DNA of 64,000 nucleotides from Eledone cirrhosa (Eukaryota > Mollusca > Cephalopoda > Octopoda > Eledonidae), in NCBI GenBank assembly GCA_964016885.1, contig OZ024744.1, positions 68,750,278-68,814,277 on the forward strand. The letters run 5' to 3'. The notes under the pieces were generated by a model, which saw only the letters and a program-made list of their open reading frames with translations, was not told where the DNA came from and searched no databases. The translations under genes were made by a program, and so were the position numbers. The first letter of the stretch is position 1, and every line of letters begins with the position of its first letter. This document shows positions 29,947-39,575 of this stretch, one piece after another.

Positions 29947-31995
29947 ACACTCAGTCAAAATGACAAAATTTCAACCCCAACATCTGCAACATCTACAACA
30001 ACAACAACAACTGCGGCATCAAACAGTAAACAACGACAACATCAGCAACACCGTTTGTAGCAGTGTGGCAAAAACAACAGCACTAACAACAAGACCAGTA
30101 GCAGCAGTAGCGGCAGCAATAATGTGGTCCCAAATATAGAGACAGTGCTAGTCACGGAGGAGGAGATGGCAGTCGCATGTGCCGAGGTGACAATAAATGA
30201 CAATAGAGTTTCTCAGAAATCTCCGCCCGATTTCTTCAAAGACCAGCAGCTGCGTACTGTGACTTACCACACCGTAAGCATTATGCGCTCGATCCGCCAG
30301 CGTTTCACCCTTTCGTCCCTCTTGTACGTACTGGCACTCGAGCTGTTACTGCACAAATTGAAGACGATGAGGTGGGGTCCCACGCGAACTGGGATGCGGG
30401 AGGTCCTTGTCAGCTTACTTAGACGACGTCACCGTGGTGGTGTCGAGCACCAAACACGTCCAGATGTTCGGCACCGCTCTCAAGGAATACGAAGCGGTAA
30501 CAGGAGCAAAGATAAACCAGGAAAAGTCGGTGGGCTTGCAACTCGGCACCTGGAGAGGCAAATTCATGCCGTCCGACAGCGTCGTGGGGAGCTGGACGGA
30601 ATTACCGGTTAAATTGCTCGGGTCTGGTTCGGTCCGGACATCCAGATGGAGAAAAACTGGAGCGAGGTGACGAGCAGGGTGGCCTCTCTCACCCAGAATT
30701 GGGCCGAGAGGAGGCTGTCTCTGAAAGGTGGGGTGGAGTTGGCGAATGCGCACATCGCGTCCGTCATCTGCTACCGCCTGACCGTCGTACCTTGCCGCCG
30801 TCCAACTCTGACCAAAATGGAGCGCCTTCTCTTCCGCTTTTTGTGGCAGGGATGTGCTCCCATGCTCAGACGATCCATTTGCTGACAACACCCCCCGTTT
30901 CGTGGAGGACTAGGCATGCCGTGGCTGATGATGCGCAAACATACGCTGAGGCTGCGACATCTCTGGTGCTTCCTTGACGGTGAACAGGTGTGGTCGCCGT
31001 GTGCCAGACGCGCTTTTCCCCAGCTCGTTTCCTTAACGGAGCTGCAGTCCTGGATCAGGAAAAGACTGAGGGATAGCGCTTGGAAGCTTCCAAGCGCTCA
31101 TCGCCCTCTACCAGCTGGGCACTAGTATCGGTGGAACATCCACCTCGGCGTTCTATAGAGGGCTAGTGGGGGCAAAGAGCGAAGACATGTTCGGGGAGAC
31201 CCTGGGCGTCGAAGACGATCAGCTGTTCGCTCTCTTCAAGAGAACTTTCAGACCGGGGCCTATGGATAACTTCCAAAAATCCCTGGCCTGGCAGTGCTAC
31301 CGGGGAGCGTTGCCGGTTCGGGATAAGCTCTACAGGCACGGAGGTGCTGTCAGCTGAGCCTATCCGAGATGCGCGCAGGGCGACGAAACCATCCTGCACG
31401 CACTCGTTCAGTGCCCGAGGATTGCTGACTTGTGGAGCTATGTCAAACAGCTGCTGTCGCGTTTAGGACGGATCCGGTTATCGACTGAGTCCATTGTGCA
31501 GATAGCCCCGCCATCTTCCTTTAAAGAGGAGGAAGGGCAGGCAGTTTTCATCTGCCTGGTGGCCATGGCGAAAGAGATTGTGTGATGGACAAGGTTGAAA
31601 GGGTTGAAGACGGACACTTTCCTCTTCGGCCAATCCCTGATTAACTTTTTCAAGTTTCACTTGAAGAGGAAAATCAGGATGGAGGGGCAAGTGCTGTCTT
31701 CTAGTAAGCTTGTTGAAAGGTGGGTGAAAGTGGCGAGTTTGGTCCGAGTGAACGGGCCCGCTCTGATTATGCGCCTGTAGACTGAGGAGTGGGAAAACTG
31801 AGAGAGGGCGCTTGCCCTGGTGGTCAGGGTGGCCATCGCCTTTTTGCGTGGTTTTCGCCACGAGTGACCCTCGGAGGTTTCCCCCTTTTTTTTATTTCTA
31901 GCCCAATTTTGTTATAACCTGCTTACACGACCAAGACCCACTTTGTGTCGTCCTGTACTGTTCTGTGCCGTCTCTATGTAGCCAATAAAGAAACC
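29947..31995 (+). pseudogene. LINE-A5: decayed LINE-A copy with ORF1-to-RT internal deletion
   Basis: It begins with an Asn/Gln-rich ORF1-like leader, then VVPNIETVLVTEEEM...FFKDQQLRTVTYHTVS, matching the A4 ORF1 RRM-like region. At about 30276-30284 it jumps to IMRSIRQR..LSSLLY of the ORF2 RT, a loss equal to roughly 3.4 kb of A4 (about 17624-21022). The RT box reads YLDD (30414-30425) in a frame shifted from the leader. Later segments (SLTQNWAERRLSLKGG, MDNFQKSLAWQCYRGALPVR, FFKFHLKRKIR) lie in several frames with stops, for example at 31355-31357 and 31583-31585. The ORF2 stop is near 31778, with AATAAA at about 31984. It is older than A2-A4. Confidence 0.85.
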
Positions 31996-32011
31996 ATTAT
32001 TATTATTATTG
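31996..32011. repeat. Short (ATT)n between LINE-A5 and R4-c3
   Basis: Four to five ATT units; tail of A5 and 3' flank of R4-c3. Confidence 0.85.
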
Positions 32012-32280
32012 TTCTTTGTGTCTCAGACATTGATGTTATTAAGTGGAAAGTTTGTTGAAATGAATATCAAGCCACTATCTGCAACCTCAGACATTCAGGA
32101 CGTATCGGAGGGTTCCTGCTGTTTCCAGCAAGCATGCCTTTTGAAGTGTTCCGAAAAACGGGGCTGGACTAATCTTCTTTAACCATTGTTGAAAACTCTT
32201 TGAGATAGTACCTAGTGCTCCTATGATAATCGGGACGACCTTAATCTCATGGCAGTTCCAAATCCTTTTTAACTCCCACC
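32012..32280 (-). mobile_element. R4-c3: 3' fragment of the R4/Dong-like LINE
   Basis: About 270 bases matching the last part of R4-c1 and R4-c2 (compare 3269-3540) on the minus strand. It includes the end of the endonuclease domain and the 3'UTR, with many substitutions. It is severely 5'-truncated and stops in another ATT tract at 32281. Older than c1/c2. Confidence 0.85.
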
Positions 32281-32326
32281 ATTATTATTATTATTATTAT
32301 TATTATTGCCGTTATTGTTATTATTA
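32281..32326. repeat. (ATT)n at the 5' side of R4-c3
   Basis: ATT triplets, then GCC/GTT interruptions. The same bracketed arrangement as at R4-c1 and R4-c2. Confidence 0.9.
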
Positions 32327-32400
32327 GTTTTTTTTCGTGCAATGGCCATACTCGATAACGAGGGGGGCAGCCATCATCATGTATGCACGCATGCATGCAT
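32327..32400 (+). mobile_element. LINE-B 3'-end remnant
   Basis: Contains CGTGCAATGGCCATACTCGA, TAACGAG and GCAGCCATCATCATG, nearly the same as 26420-26480. As there, it follows directly after an R4-like copy and its ATT tract, so the whole suffix order is repeated at two loci 6 kb apart. Confidence 0.55.
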
Positions 32401-32472
32401 GTAGTGACAGACTGTAATAGCACGAATCAATGAATAAAATGTTGTCACATTTGTTCGTTCTGTCTCTTTGAT

Positions 32473-33010
32473 GTGCAGAACTTCGGGGTGATGTTGTCTT
32501 ACGGTCCCAGCGGTCTCACCGGACCAACTTACAAAGGTGTTACCCCGGAGGATAGCGAGAAAAATGTAATGATAAACTTCTCGAAAAGCATCCGGTGTTT
32601 CAATGACTTGCGATCTTCAGCTTGTCGGGCAACAAAACCTGGGTCTGTTCCGGAACTCAACAGATTGCTGCCGACAAAACTGTAACTGCATATCACATCA
32701 CTGAGGAGGCTACCACCGCGGAACAGGAAGATTGTAGTGCCATCTGGCATTTTGCTGACCCGCGGTCCAATCCGACCGGTTAAATCTATGATGTGGAAGA
32801 AGGCAACTGTGTTCAAGCAAGTTTTAACATTGTTCTTGAATGTAGCATATCATGGAAAGTGATTCGTGGTGGTGTGGTATGACAGCATGTGAAGACCGAA
32901 AGCGTTTACTGTGGACCTGCAGAGGTATTCGTGCTACTTGCTGATAGGGAAGCTGACCCTGAGATAATCACAAACACTGTCACAGTCGCTGTCCACCTGA
33001 GTATAAGTTG
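32473..33010 (+). pseudogene. Decayed coding sequence of unknown identity
   Basis: Starts just after a splice-acceptor-like stretch (pyrimidine-rich 32448-32470, then GATGTGCAG ending at 32478). The first frame (to 32685) reads YGPSGLTGPTYKGVTPEDSE and beyond. A second frame continues from about 32610 with GNKTWVCSGTQQIAADKTVT, AYHITEEATTAEQEDC and IWHFADPRSNPTG. After a stop at about 32782 it continues with YDVEEGNCVQASFN, TESVYCGPAEVFVLLADREA and ITNTVTVAVHL. The amino-acid usage looks protein-like over about 530 bases, broken by one frameshift and several stops. I do not recognise the family. It could be an exon of a dead gene or of an element. Confidence 0.35.
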
Positions 33011-33720
33011 ACCACCAGGGTACGATGTTCATCCAAACGCCGCTATATGAAGAGTGAAAACATGCCAGAAGCTGTCTAAAATAGCACTGGATAGCACCTC
33101 ATTTGTTTTGGGGAGATTGGACATTTACAGAATGGAAATCATGTCTGCTCCAGTCATGTAACCTGCTTCGAATGTTCCCTGATCGTATGAGTTTCTAATG
33201 TGCTGCAGGAGAACGTTGTTGATGAGTTGAAGTTTTCTTTAAATTTATTCAGTTACACTTGTAAGGGAATTGTTTACTCTATATGTACGTGTATATACAT
33301 GCAACCCACCGATGCATTATACGTATTTAAGACAGATTACTAATACACTTCACGGGCAGTTTGAAATTAATTTTGAATTTACGTCCGGTTTGGGTTTATG
33401 TTAGCTTTAGAGGCTTACATTTTAAACCAGTACACGTCCTACTACCAGATTTGTACGGATCTGTTTGTAATTTTCCTACATTCGAGTAAAATTGAATGGC
33501 GGCTAAATGTATTTTTCAAACTCAAGGTTAAACACAGAGGAAACATTTTTTCAGATATATAGATTCAAGTATATAATTTTTTTAATTATTATTAAAGTTA
33601 TATGTGCAACATAAACACATGGCGCCATGAAAAGATTCTTTGCCAGTTAATCTTAGTAAGTTATGAGACTTTTAGTGTCAATAAACTATTAATTAAAATA
33701 ACGTGCATTACAAAATGCCT
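33011..33720. other. No gene recognised
   Basis: AT-rich non-coding sequence without motifs or long frames. Confidence 0.7.
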
Positions 33721-33762
33721 GTTTTAATATTAATATTAATATATATATATATATATTATTAA

Positions 33763-33794
<32 letters not shown>

Positions 33795-33880
33795 ATCAGA
33801 AGTAAGAGAAGCCTCACACACATACATATAGATATGTAATTAGATGTAAGAGAAACCATATATATATATATATATCAGGT
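33721..33880. repeat. (TA)n and AATATT-rich tracts
   Basis: Two AT blocks with TTAATATTAATA units and a short later TA run at about 33857-33876. The intervening AAGTAAGAGAAGCC/TGTAAGAGAAACC is repeated. Confidence 0.85.
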
Positions 33881-34021
33881 TTCTTTTACTTAAATCTACC
33901 GACATTAGCTGAGTATGTGTAATTGTTGATATGTATGGTGTATATATCAAATGAACAATATAGCTGCCATCATAGAGTTATTAGTTGTTGTTGTAGTTTT
34001 TTTGTGTGTATTTTTTTTTTT

Positions 34022-34490
34022 TGGGGGGGGGGGGGGTATTTTTTTCACTATGAGTGTTTATTAGCAGCAGTAGTGTTAATGGGCGTGGTGGTTGTAGTGT
34101 AGTTAGTGGTGATGGTGTTAGTGAAGGTGCTATTATTAGTGGCGGTGGTGTTGTTATTGACGGCGGTGTTAGTGGTGCTTGTGGTGTTAGTGGTTGTGGT
34201 GTTAGTGGTTGTGGTGTTAGTGGTTGTGGTGTTAGTGGTTGTGGTGTTAGTGGTTGTGGTGTTAGCGGGCGTGTTGTTACTGGGTGTGTTGCTAGATGTG
34301 TTTTTGTTGTTGTTGTTGTTGGTGGTGGTGGTGATGGTGGTGGTAGTGATAATGTTTGTGGTAGTGTTGTTGGGTCTGTAGTTATTAGTGTTGATCTTTG
34401 AGGTGGTAATGTTAGTAGCAGTAGAGTTAATGGTGGTAATGGTGAGAGTGACATTGGTTGTGATAATGTAGAGGGGGGGGGGGGGGGTCA
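34022..34490. repeat. GGT/GTT-rich region with a 15-bp tandem and two poly-G runs
   Basis: Poly-G at 34022-34035 and again at about 34472-34487 bracket a strongly strand-biased G/T region. Its core, about 34173-34270, holds about five tandem copies of the 15-mer GTGTTAGTGGTTGTG. Long frames here on both strands (Thr/Asn-rich minus, Val-rich plus) are artefacts of the repeat. Confidence 0.85.
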
Positions 34491-34794
34491 CGCTGATAGT
34501 CGTGTTGTTCTTGTTATTAAATTCAGTTCTGTAATGATTGAACAGACGTTTGATCAACGAGGATCCACTCATGATAATTACCTGCCTTTCATTCTCATGA
34601 ATATCAACAACACATCACACCGAAATAGACGTATAAATAAAATAAATAAATAAATATATACACAAACACACACAATCAAACCTGGGTATTATGCATGCGC
34701 AGCCCAAGTACACATCATACAGCTCACAAAAACAACTGGTGTAACAAAGAACAAGGGAGGGAGAGACAAAATAACAAAGGAGGTCACAGAATGT
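34491..34794. other. No gene recognised
   Basis: Mixed sequence with an AAATA repeat patch near 34635-34660; no coding signal. Confidence 0.6.
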
Positions 34795-35318
34795 GTGACG
34801 AAGGAGCTTCAACGATCAACAAATAAAAAAAACCATCCGGTTATGAAACTAACCGACTGTCAGTTTGAGGTCGGTGTTGAAGTCGACCTTCGTGGAGACT
34901 TGAAGATCCGTCTCTTCGTGGCTACAGTGGAGTCTGTGCTGCTGTATGGGTCTGAGACTTGGACACTGACCAAAAAAAATCACTCAGATAGTGGATGGGT
35001 GCTACACGAGAATGCTGAAGACGGCTCTGAACATTAATCAGTATACACTGAGTATGAAGGACACAGAGCTGTACGGCAGCGTCCCAAAAGTTACTCGAAA
35101 GTAACACAGATGAGACTGAGGTTAGCTGGACAGGCTCACCGACATTCAGAATTCTGTGGGAGCCCCTACACGGACGCACTAGAAGACCTAGGTTAACATA
35201 TATTGATGCCCTTAGGACAAACACTGGTCTCTTGGAGACGCAGGACGTGGCGGCGATGATGAAGGACAGAGACCGCTGGAAAGAACTCATACATGGATCT
35301 CGAAAATTTTACCCGCCC
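34795..35318 (+). pseudogene. LINE-D fragment, C-terminal part of RT polyprotein, plus copy
   Basis: Frames contain LKIRLFVATVESVLLYGSET, WTLTK, then in shifted frames a CYTRMLKTALNINQ-like region and QMRLRLAGQAHRH, ending in ...GSRKFYPP-like sequence followed by (TA)n. This is the typical post-RT region of invertebrate LINEs (ALLYGSETW and GH.RH blocks). It has frameshifts at about 34970 and 35090, and no RT catalytic box. The same family lies inverted at 38264-38735. Confidence 0.7.
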
Positions 35319-35392
35319 TATATATATATATATATATATTTGTAATTTCTGTTTACCTTTTACATATCTGTTCTTCCCTTATCCGAACTTAA
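35319..35392. repeat. (TA)n and flank
   Basis: Short TA run after LINE-D, then about 50 bases of unassigned sequence. Confidence 0.6.
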
Positions 35393-35417
35393 CTGATGAA
35401 GGACTTCTGTCCGAAAC
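35393..35417 (+). ncRNA. Hammerhead-like core (incomplete)
   Basis: CTGATGA, an extra A, a GGAC/GTCC stem with loop TTCT, then GAAAC. These are the two conserved strands of a hammerhead ribozyme, as found in Penelope-like elements. The extra A between CTGATGA and the stem is non-standard. I could not place the third strand with the cleavage site, so this may be only a look-alike terminal hairpin. Confidence 0.3.
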
Positions 35418-35496
35418 GTTGACACCTCTTCCACTTCCATTAAGCGTGAACCTAATATAACTGTGTATAATTGTCTCCTGTGTTTTGTTCGTTCAT

Positions 35497-35535
<39 letters not shown>

Positions 35536-35847
35536 CGAAACATAAGTCAATTGCATGAACTCATAATCCTTTATTTACTGCTATATATATTTCGATGATA
35601 GCCATTGAATGGCTATGATCTTATCAGGCAGTTAGTCAGTTCTTAGAGATGCCAGCTCTGTGTTTATAGTGTTGATGGTATCAGAGCCTTGGGACATATG
35701 AGCTTGTTAGGAATAATTTAATGTTGTCAGCAGGAATAGTCTTAATTCTCATTGGTCAGTTTGTAGATGCTAGTAGGGTTGATATTTGACCTCAAAGAGG
35801 CAGGTGGTGTTGTAAAGTTCAAACCGTCAGGCAAGATGACAATAGTT

Positions 35848-35850
<3 letters not shown>
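35418..35850. repeat. Unassigned repeat termini and (TA)n
   Basis: (TA)n at 35500-35531. On the minus strand, 35627-35589 reads CTGATAAGATCATAGCCATT then a complementary AATGGCTAT and ATCGAAA. That is another CTGA-hairpin-CGAAA arrangement like the one at 35393. The rest, to 35850, has no ORF. Confidence 0.4.

Positions 35851-35898
<48 letters not shown>
35851..35898. repeat. (TA)n microsatellite
   Basis: Pure TA run. Confidence 0.95.
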
Positions 35899-35902
<4 letters not shown>

Positions 35903-36324
35903 CACTTTCTCTCGACTGACCTCTTCCTCGCACTTCCACTCACTCACTCTCTGTTTCTCCCCTTCTCACTTCCTCCCGTTCGTTAGTAGTGGGATTCTTT
36001 CTTTCTCACATCTCATTCACGTCGGACGGTCTGTTTTCTGACGGCTCATAAAATTCACCCAGCTTATGCTGACCGGATAACTATCATGTTGCTTGCTTTT
36101 TTCCTACCTTCGGTTAGCTTTTCCTTCTATGTTGTTTACTTGTCTCACTCGCTTTACGCGATTCACTTGTCCCAATAGCTTATTTTAGTTATTGCTCGCA
36201 CCAACCTGAGGTATATGATTTTTAATGCGATGAAATACCAATGATGGTTGGCAAATCACTGATGAGGGACTAATTTTATAATATGTAACCCATGTGCAAC
36301 CACGCAGTATTCCTCTTTCTTCAC

Positions 36325-36330
<6 letters not shown>
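35899..36330. other. No gene recognised
   Basis: CT-rich start, then AT-rich unique sequence; nothing coding. Confidence 0.65.

Positions 36331-36410
<80 letters not shown>
36331..36410. repeat. (TA)n microsatellite
   Basis: Pure TA run of about 40 units. Confidence 0.95.
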
Positions 36411-36411
<1 letters not shown>

Positions 36412-36493
36412 GTATATTAGTAAAAAGGAAAAAAAAATGCTGACAAATTTTTCCCAGTGAAAAATAGTTTAATTAGGAATAAGTATAAGTTAG

Positions 36494-36607
36494 TAATTGT
36501 TTCTACTTTTGGCACAAGGCCAGCAATTGCCCAGTGTATTACTGGTACTTTATTTTATCGACCCCGTAAGGATGAAAGGCAAAGTTAACTTCTGCGGGAT
36601 TTGAACT
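36494..36607 (-). mobile_element. tRNA-derived SINE (cephalopod type), partial
   Basis: Body sequence TTTCTACTTTTGGCACAAGG ... TTTATTTTATCGACCCCG ... GGATGAAAGGCAAAG ... GGGATTTGAACTC. The tRNA-like head, which would lie at the right on the minus strand, is missing after the B-box-like TTTGAACTC. Matches by memory the common octopus SINE group. The same core occurs at 39352 and 45632. Confidence 0.8.
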
Positions 36608-37110
36608 CAATAAGTATTAGTTAGTATTCAGTTTTAGTTTTAAGTTTTTACCGGTTGCGCATTTCTAATGCTTTTCAAAAATAATTTTGAGATAGAGCGC
36701 TCGTGATTTTTGCTCTAATCTGATATTTTTTGGAAATTCTTCCTGTTTTATGTGAAAAAAGTTTGCTCCAGAGGTATTAAGATTTGGTTGGTTGTTGAAT
36801 GTCACGTGAATAAGCACTATAAATTTCGCGTCAATTCGTGTTGCAAAAATTCGTGTTGCAAAAATTCTTGTAGTCAAAACAATTTTGATTGGTCGGTAGA
36901 AGTCACGTGAATGTTAAAATTGATTTCAGGTCTTGATGTTACACCTGTTCTTTCCAAGAAAAGGAAGTAATCAGGCATCATTAAAAATTTAGGTCAACTC
37001 TGCCTTTCATGAAAGATCTCATTTGTAGGTGATCTCTCTATTTATGTTTATTGAAGTGGAACTATACTTATTTTATTGATTTCTTACACAAAAATGGTAG
37101 GATAATAATG
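36608..37110. other. No gene; short tandem near 36835
   Basis: A/T-rich sequence. TTCGTGTTGCAAAAA is repeated two to three times at 36834-36872. No coding signal. Confidence 0.6.
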
Positions 37111-37165
37111 TTCTCTCTCTCTCTCTCACTCTCTCTCTCTCTCTCGCCCTCTCTTTCTCTCTGCG
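37111..37165. repeat. (CT)n microsatellite
   Basis: CT dinucleotides with a few interruptions. Confidence 0.95.
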
Positions 37166-38203
37166 TGGCCTTTATACAGCACTCACTTTTCAAGGATCAG
37201 TCCACCTCGTTATCCAGGCCGACAACAAAATAGAGAAGAGAGATTGTGAAGGTAGAGACGCGCTCTGGAACAATCAACCAGTCCACTTCTCACTTATGGG
37301 TAGAAAACCCCGCCGCCGCTAAATATTTACCAATCAATTATCTAGGAGGTTGATTTAATCCTTCACTACACACCTAAACTGAAACGTTTCAATATACATG
37401 TTTCTATGTTAAGAATATAAAAGGGAAGCAATTAATTATTTCATGAAATAAGAGGGGTGGGTTTTTTTAATAGAAACGCGTGAGTGGTTAAACAAACAAA
37501 TAAAAAAAGGAGAGAATGAAAAAAAAGAAGGGGGGGGGGGGAGAAGAAAGAAAAAAGCAGAGCAGAAAGAAAGAAAACAAAAAAAAAGATAAAGGAGGAG
37601 AAAGGTTAAGAAAAGGGAAAGAAAGAAAAGAAGGAAAAAGCTGATATAATAAATATTGTCTTTTATAGAGTTTCTGGTCAACAGTTTGTGTGTTCGTCTC
37701 AAATCATTCAAAATTTGCTGACTTTGTCCTTTTTGTCTATTAACTTACAGAAATGAAAAAAAGTCATCTGTACTTTTATCTGTATACTAGTTTTATGATA
37801 TTCAAACTACAAGAAATAGTTCAACGGCGGTAAAATATTGACTTAAATATCGTGTCCTCCGCCGCTTAGCGTGTGTGGTTGACTTTTATCCATTAAAAAG
37901 AGTCGACAATATATGTGAGTGGGTGTACGTATGTCTGTTTGTGTAAGCGCACATGCGTGTGTGAGTGAGTGCGTGCGTGTTGATTTTGTGAATGTTTGTG
38001 TTTAGAAAGAGTTAAAAAAAAAAAAAATACTCAATGCATAAAGTAGAGTTTATTAGAAGCTGGAGTTTCTTGAATCACTATTCTGAATAACATACTGCGA
38101 ATTACTAGAACGACACACAAGGACACCACATACACACACACGCATATATATATACATGTGTGAATTTTGAATATTAATATATATATATATATGTATCTCT
38201 GAA

Positions 38204-38260
<57 letters not shown>

Positions 38261-38263
38261 CTC
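37166..38263. other. No gene; low-complexity patches
   Basis: Contains an A/G-rich segment with a G run (37500-37640), a GT-rich patch (37910-38000) and TA runs at 38175-38258. Frames here are short and cross low-complexity DNA. Confidence 0.65.
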
Positions 38264-38735
38264 TAGGGCGGGTAAAATTCCCGAGATCCATGCACGAGTT
38301 CTCTCCAGCGGTCTCTGTCCCTCATTATCGCTGCGATGTTTTGCGACTCCAACAGACCAGTGTCTGTCCTTAGGGCAACAACATACGTTAACCTTAGTCT
38401 TCTTCTTCCAGTATGTCCATGTAGGGGCTCCCACAGGAGCACTAAGTGCAATATCAACTCTGGATGTCGGTAAGCATGTCCGGCTAACCTCAGTCTCATC
38501 TGTGTCACTTTTGACCTGACTTTTGGGAGGCTCCCATACAGCTCTGAGTTTTCATCCTCAGTGTATACTGATTAATGTTCAGAGCCATCCTCAGCATTCT
38601 CGTGTAGCACCCATCCACCATCTGAGTGATTTTTTTGGTCAGTGTCCAAGTCTCAGACCCGTACAGCAGCACAGACTCCACTACAGCAATGAAGAGGCGG
38701 ATTCCCCAAGTAAGCTCAACTACGCCCTTAAGGGA
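38264..38735 (-). pseudogene. LINE-D fragment, minus copy
   Basis: Minus-strand sequence closely matches the plus copy at 34795-35318. It has ESVLLYGSETWTLTK, an RMLRMALNINQ-like block, QMRLRLAGHAYRHPE, VLLWEPLHGHTGRRR, MRDRDRWRELVHGSREF and YPP. It is broken by frameshifts near 38520 and 38630. It ends in the same ACCCGCCC next to a TA repeat. Together the two copies form an inverted pair about 3 kb apart. Confidence 0.7.
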
Positions 38736-38979
38736 GCAGGAAGACTAAAAAAAACAAGGGCTGGTGAAGAGAAAAGGGACTAAATAAACGAATTAGTATT
38801 GCTCATAAAACCACCATCTGTGTACATGAATAATGTAGTCCATGAAACCGTCAAGATTATAAGTATGCTTGAAAAAAATCCATGTTGCTAAGTGAATTAA
38901 AAATTTATATTTTAAATTTCTTGGCTTTGTTAAGAAAAATTTCATCTGCATTCAGGCAAGAAAATTATGGATTATGCAG
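38736..38979. other. No gene recognised
   Basis: AT-rich. It may include the decayed upstream part of the hAT fossil, but I cannot read it confidently. Confidence 0.5.
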
Positions 38980-39335
38980 CTCTTACATAATGTTGTTACT
39001 GGTTACCAAATCCACAAAGACACGTACTGTTGACTGAAGAATTGATTCTACCTGTTATTTTTTAAGTTATGCAAATTTTGTTAAACCAATATTAGTGAGG
39101 CTAATAAAATTCCGTTGATCAATATTATAACGACAAATGGATGAAATGGGCAGTTTTCATTACATGTGTTTGGACTAGCCTTATCAGAGAATGCAGTTTT
39201 GTTGTTAGTTTATGTTCATTTCATAAAAGAAGTGGAGATAGTTGAAGAGTTATTATTTGCAAGACATTTAGTAGCAGATGTTAAAGGAGAATCAATATTT
39301 CTTCTTGAAGAAGAGTTTTTTTTTAAGAAAAGATT
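38980..39335 (+). pseudogene. hAT-type (ZBED/SCAND3-like) transposase fossil
   Basis: The clear part (about 39166-39330) reads FGLALSENAVLLLVYVHFIK, then a segment with EELLFARHL and KGESIFLL. This matches the hAT/ZBED transposase stretch LDES..V...A.LLVYVR and EELLFC..L...T.GE.IF. Upstream, in other frames, TKSTKTRTV (about 38999) and EELILPV (about 39034) fit the preceding segment of the same family. There are frameshifts and stops at about 39030 and 39062. The catalytic Asp of LDES is replaced (ALSE). A T-run and SINE insertion cut it at 39340. It is a dead fragment of a DNA transposon. Confidence 0.6.
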
Positions 39336-39351
39336 TTTTTTTTTTTTACAA

Positions 39352-39575
39352 ATGATGATTTCTACTATAGGCACAAAAACCAGCAATTTGAAAAGAAGGG
39401 GAAATCGATTAAATCGACCCCAGAGCATCACTGGTGCTTTATTTATTGACCCCGTAAGGATGAAAGGGAAATCTAACCTCGGCGGATTTAAACTCAGAAC
39501 GCAAAGGGCCGTAACGTTATGCCACAAAGCAGATTGTCCGACGCTCTACCGATACTGCCAATCCATCACCTTTGT
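39352..39575 (-). mobile_element. tRNA-derived SINE (cephalopod type), with tRNA-like head
   Basis: Plus strand reads TTTCTACTATAGGCACAAAA ... ATCGACCCCAGAGCATCACT ... TTTATTGACCCCGTAAGG ... GGATTTAAACTCAGAACGC ... CGACGCTCTACCGATACTGC. The minus strand starts with a tRNA-like head: an A-box-like GGCAGTATCGGTAGAGCG and a B-box-like GAGTTTAAATCC. Diverged but nearly full length. Confidence 0.8.

Noticed and set aside
30276..30290. LINE-A5 junction as a spliced intron scar
   Set aside because: The GTAAGC donor-like bases are still present at the join, so normal splicing did not make it; an internal deletion is simpler.
33981..34572. Thr/Pro/Asn-rich minus frames and Val-rich plus frames
   Set aside because: Product of a GGT/GTT repeat read in all frames; no domain.
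35383..35430. Complete hammerhead ribozyme
   Set aside because: Only two strands of the core fit, with an extra A; no stem III partner or cleavage site could be placed, so kept as a hammerhead-like motif only.
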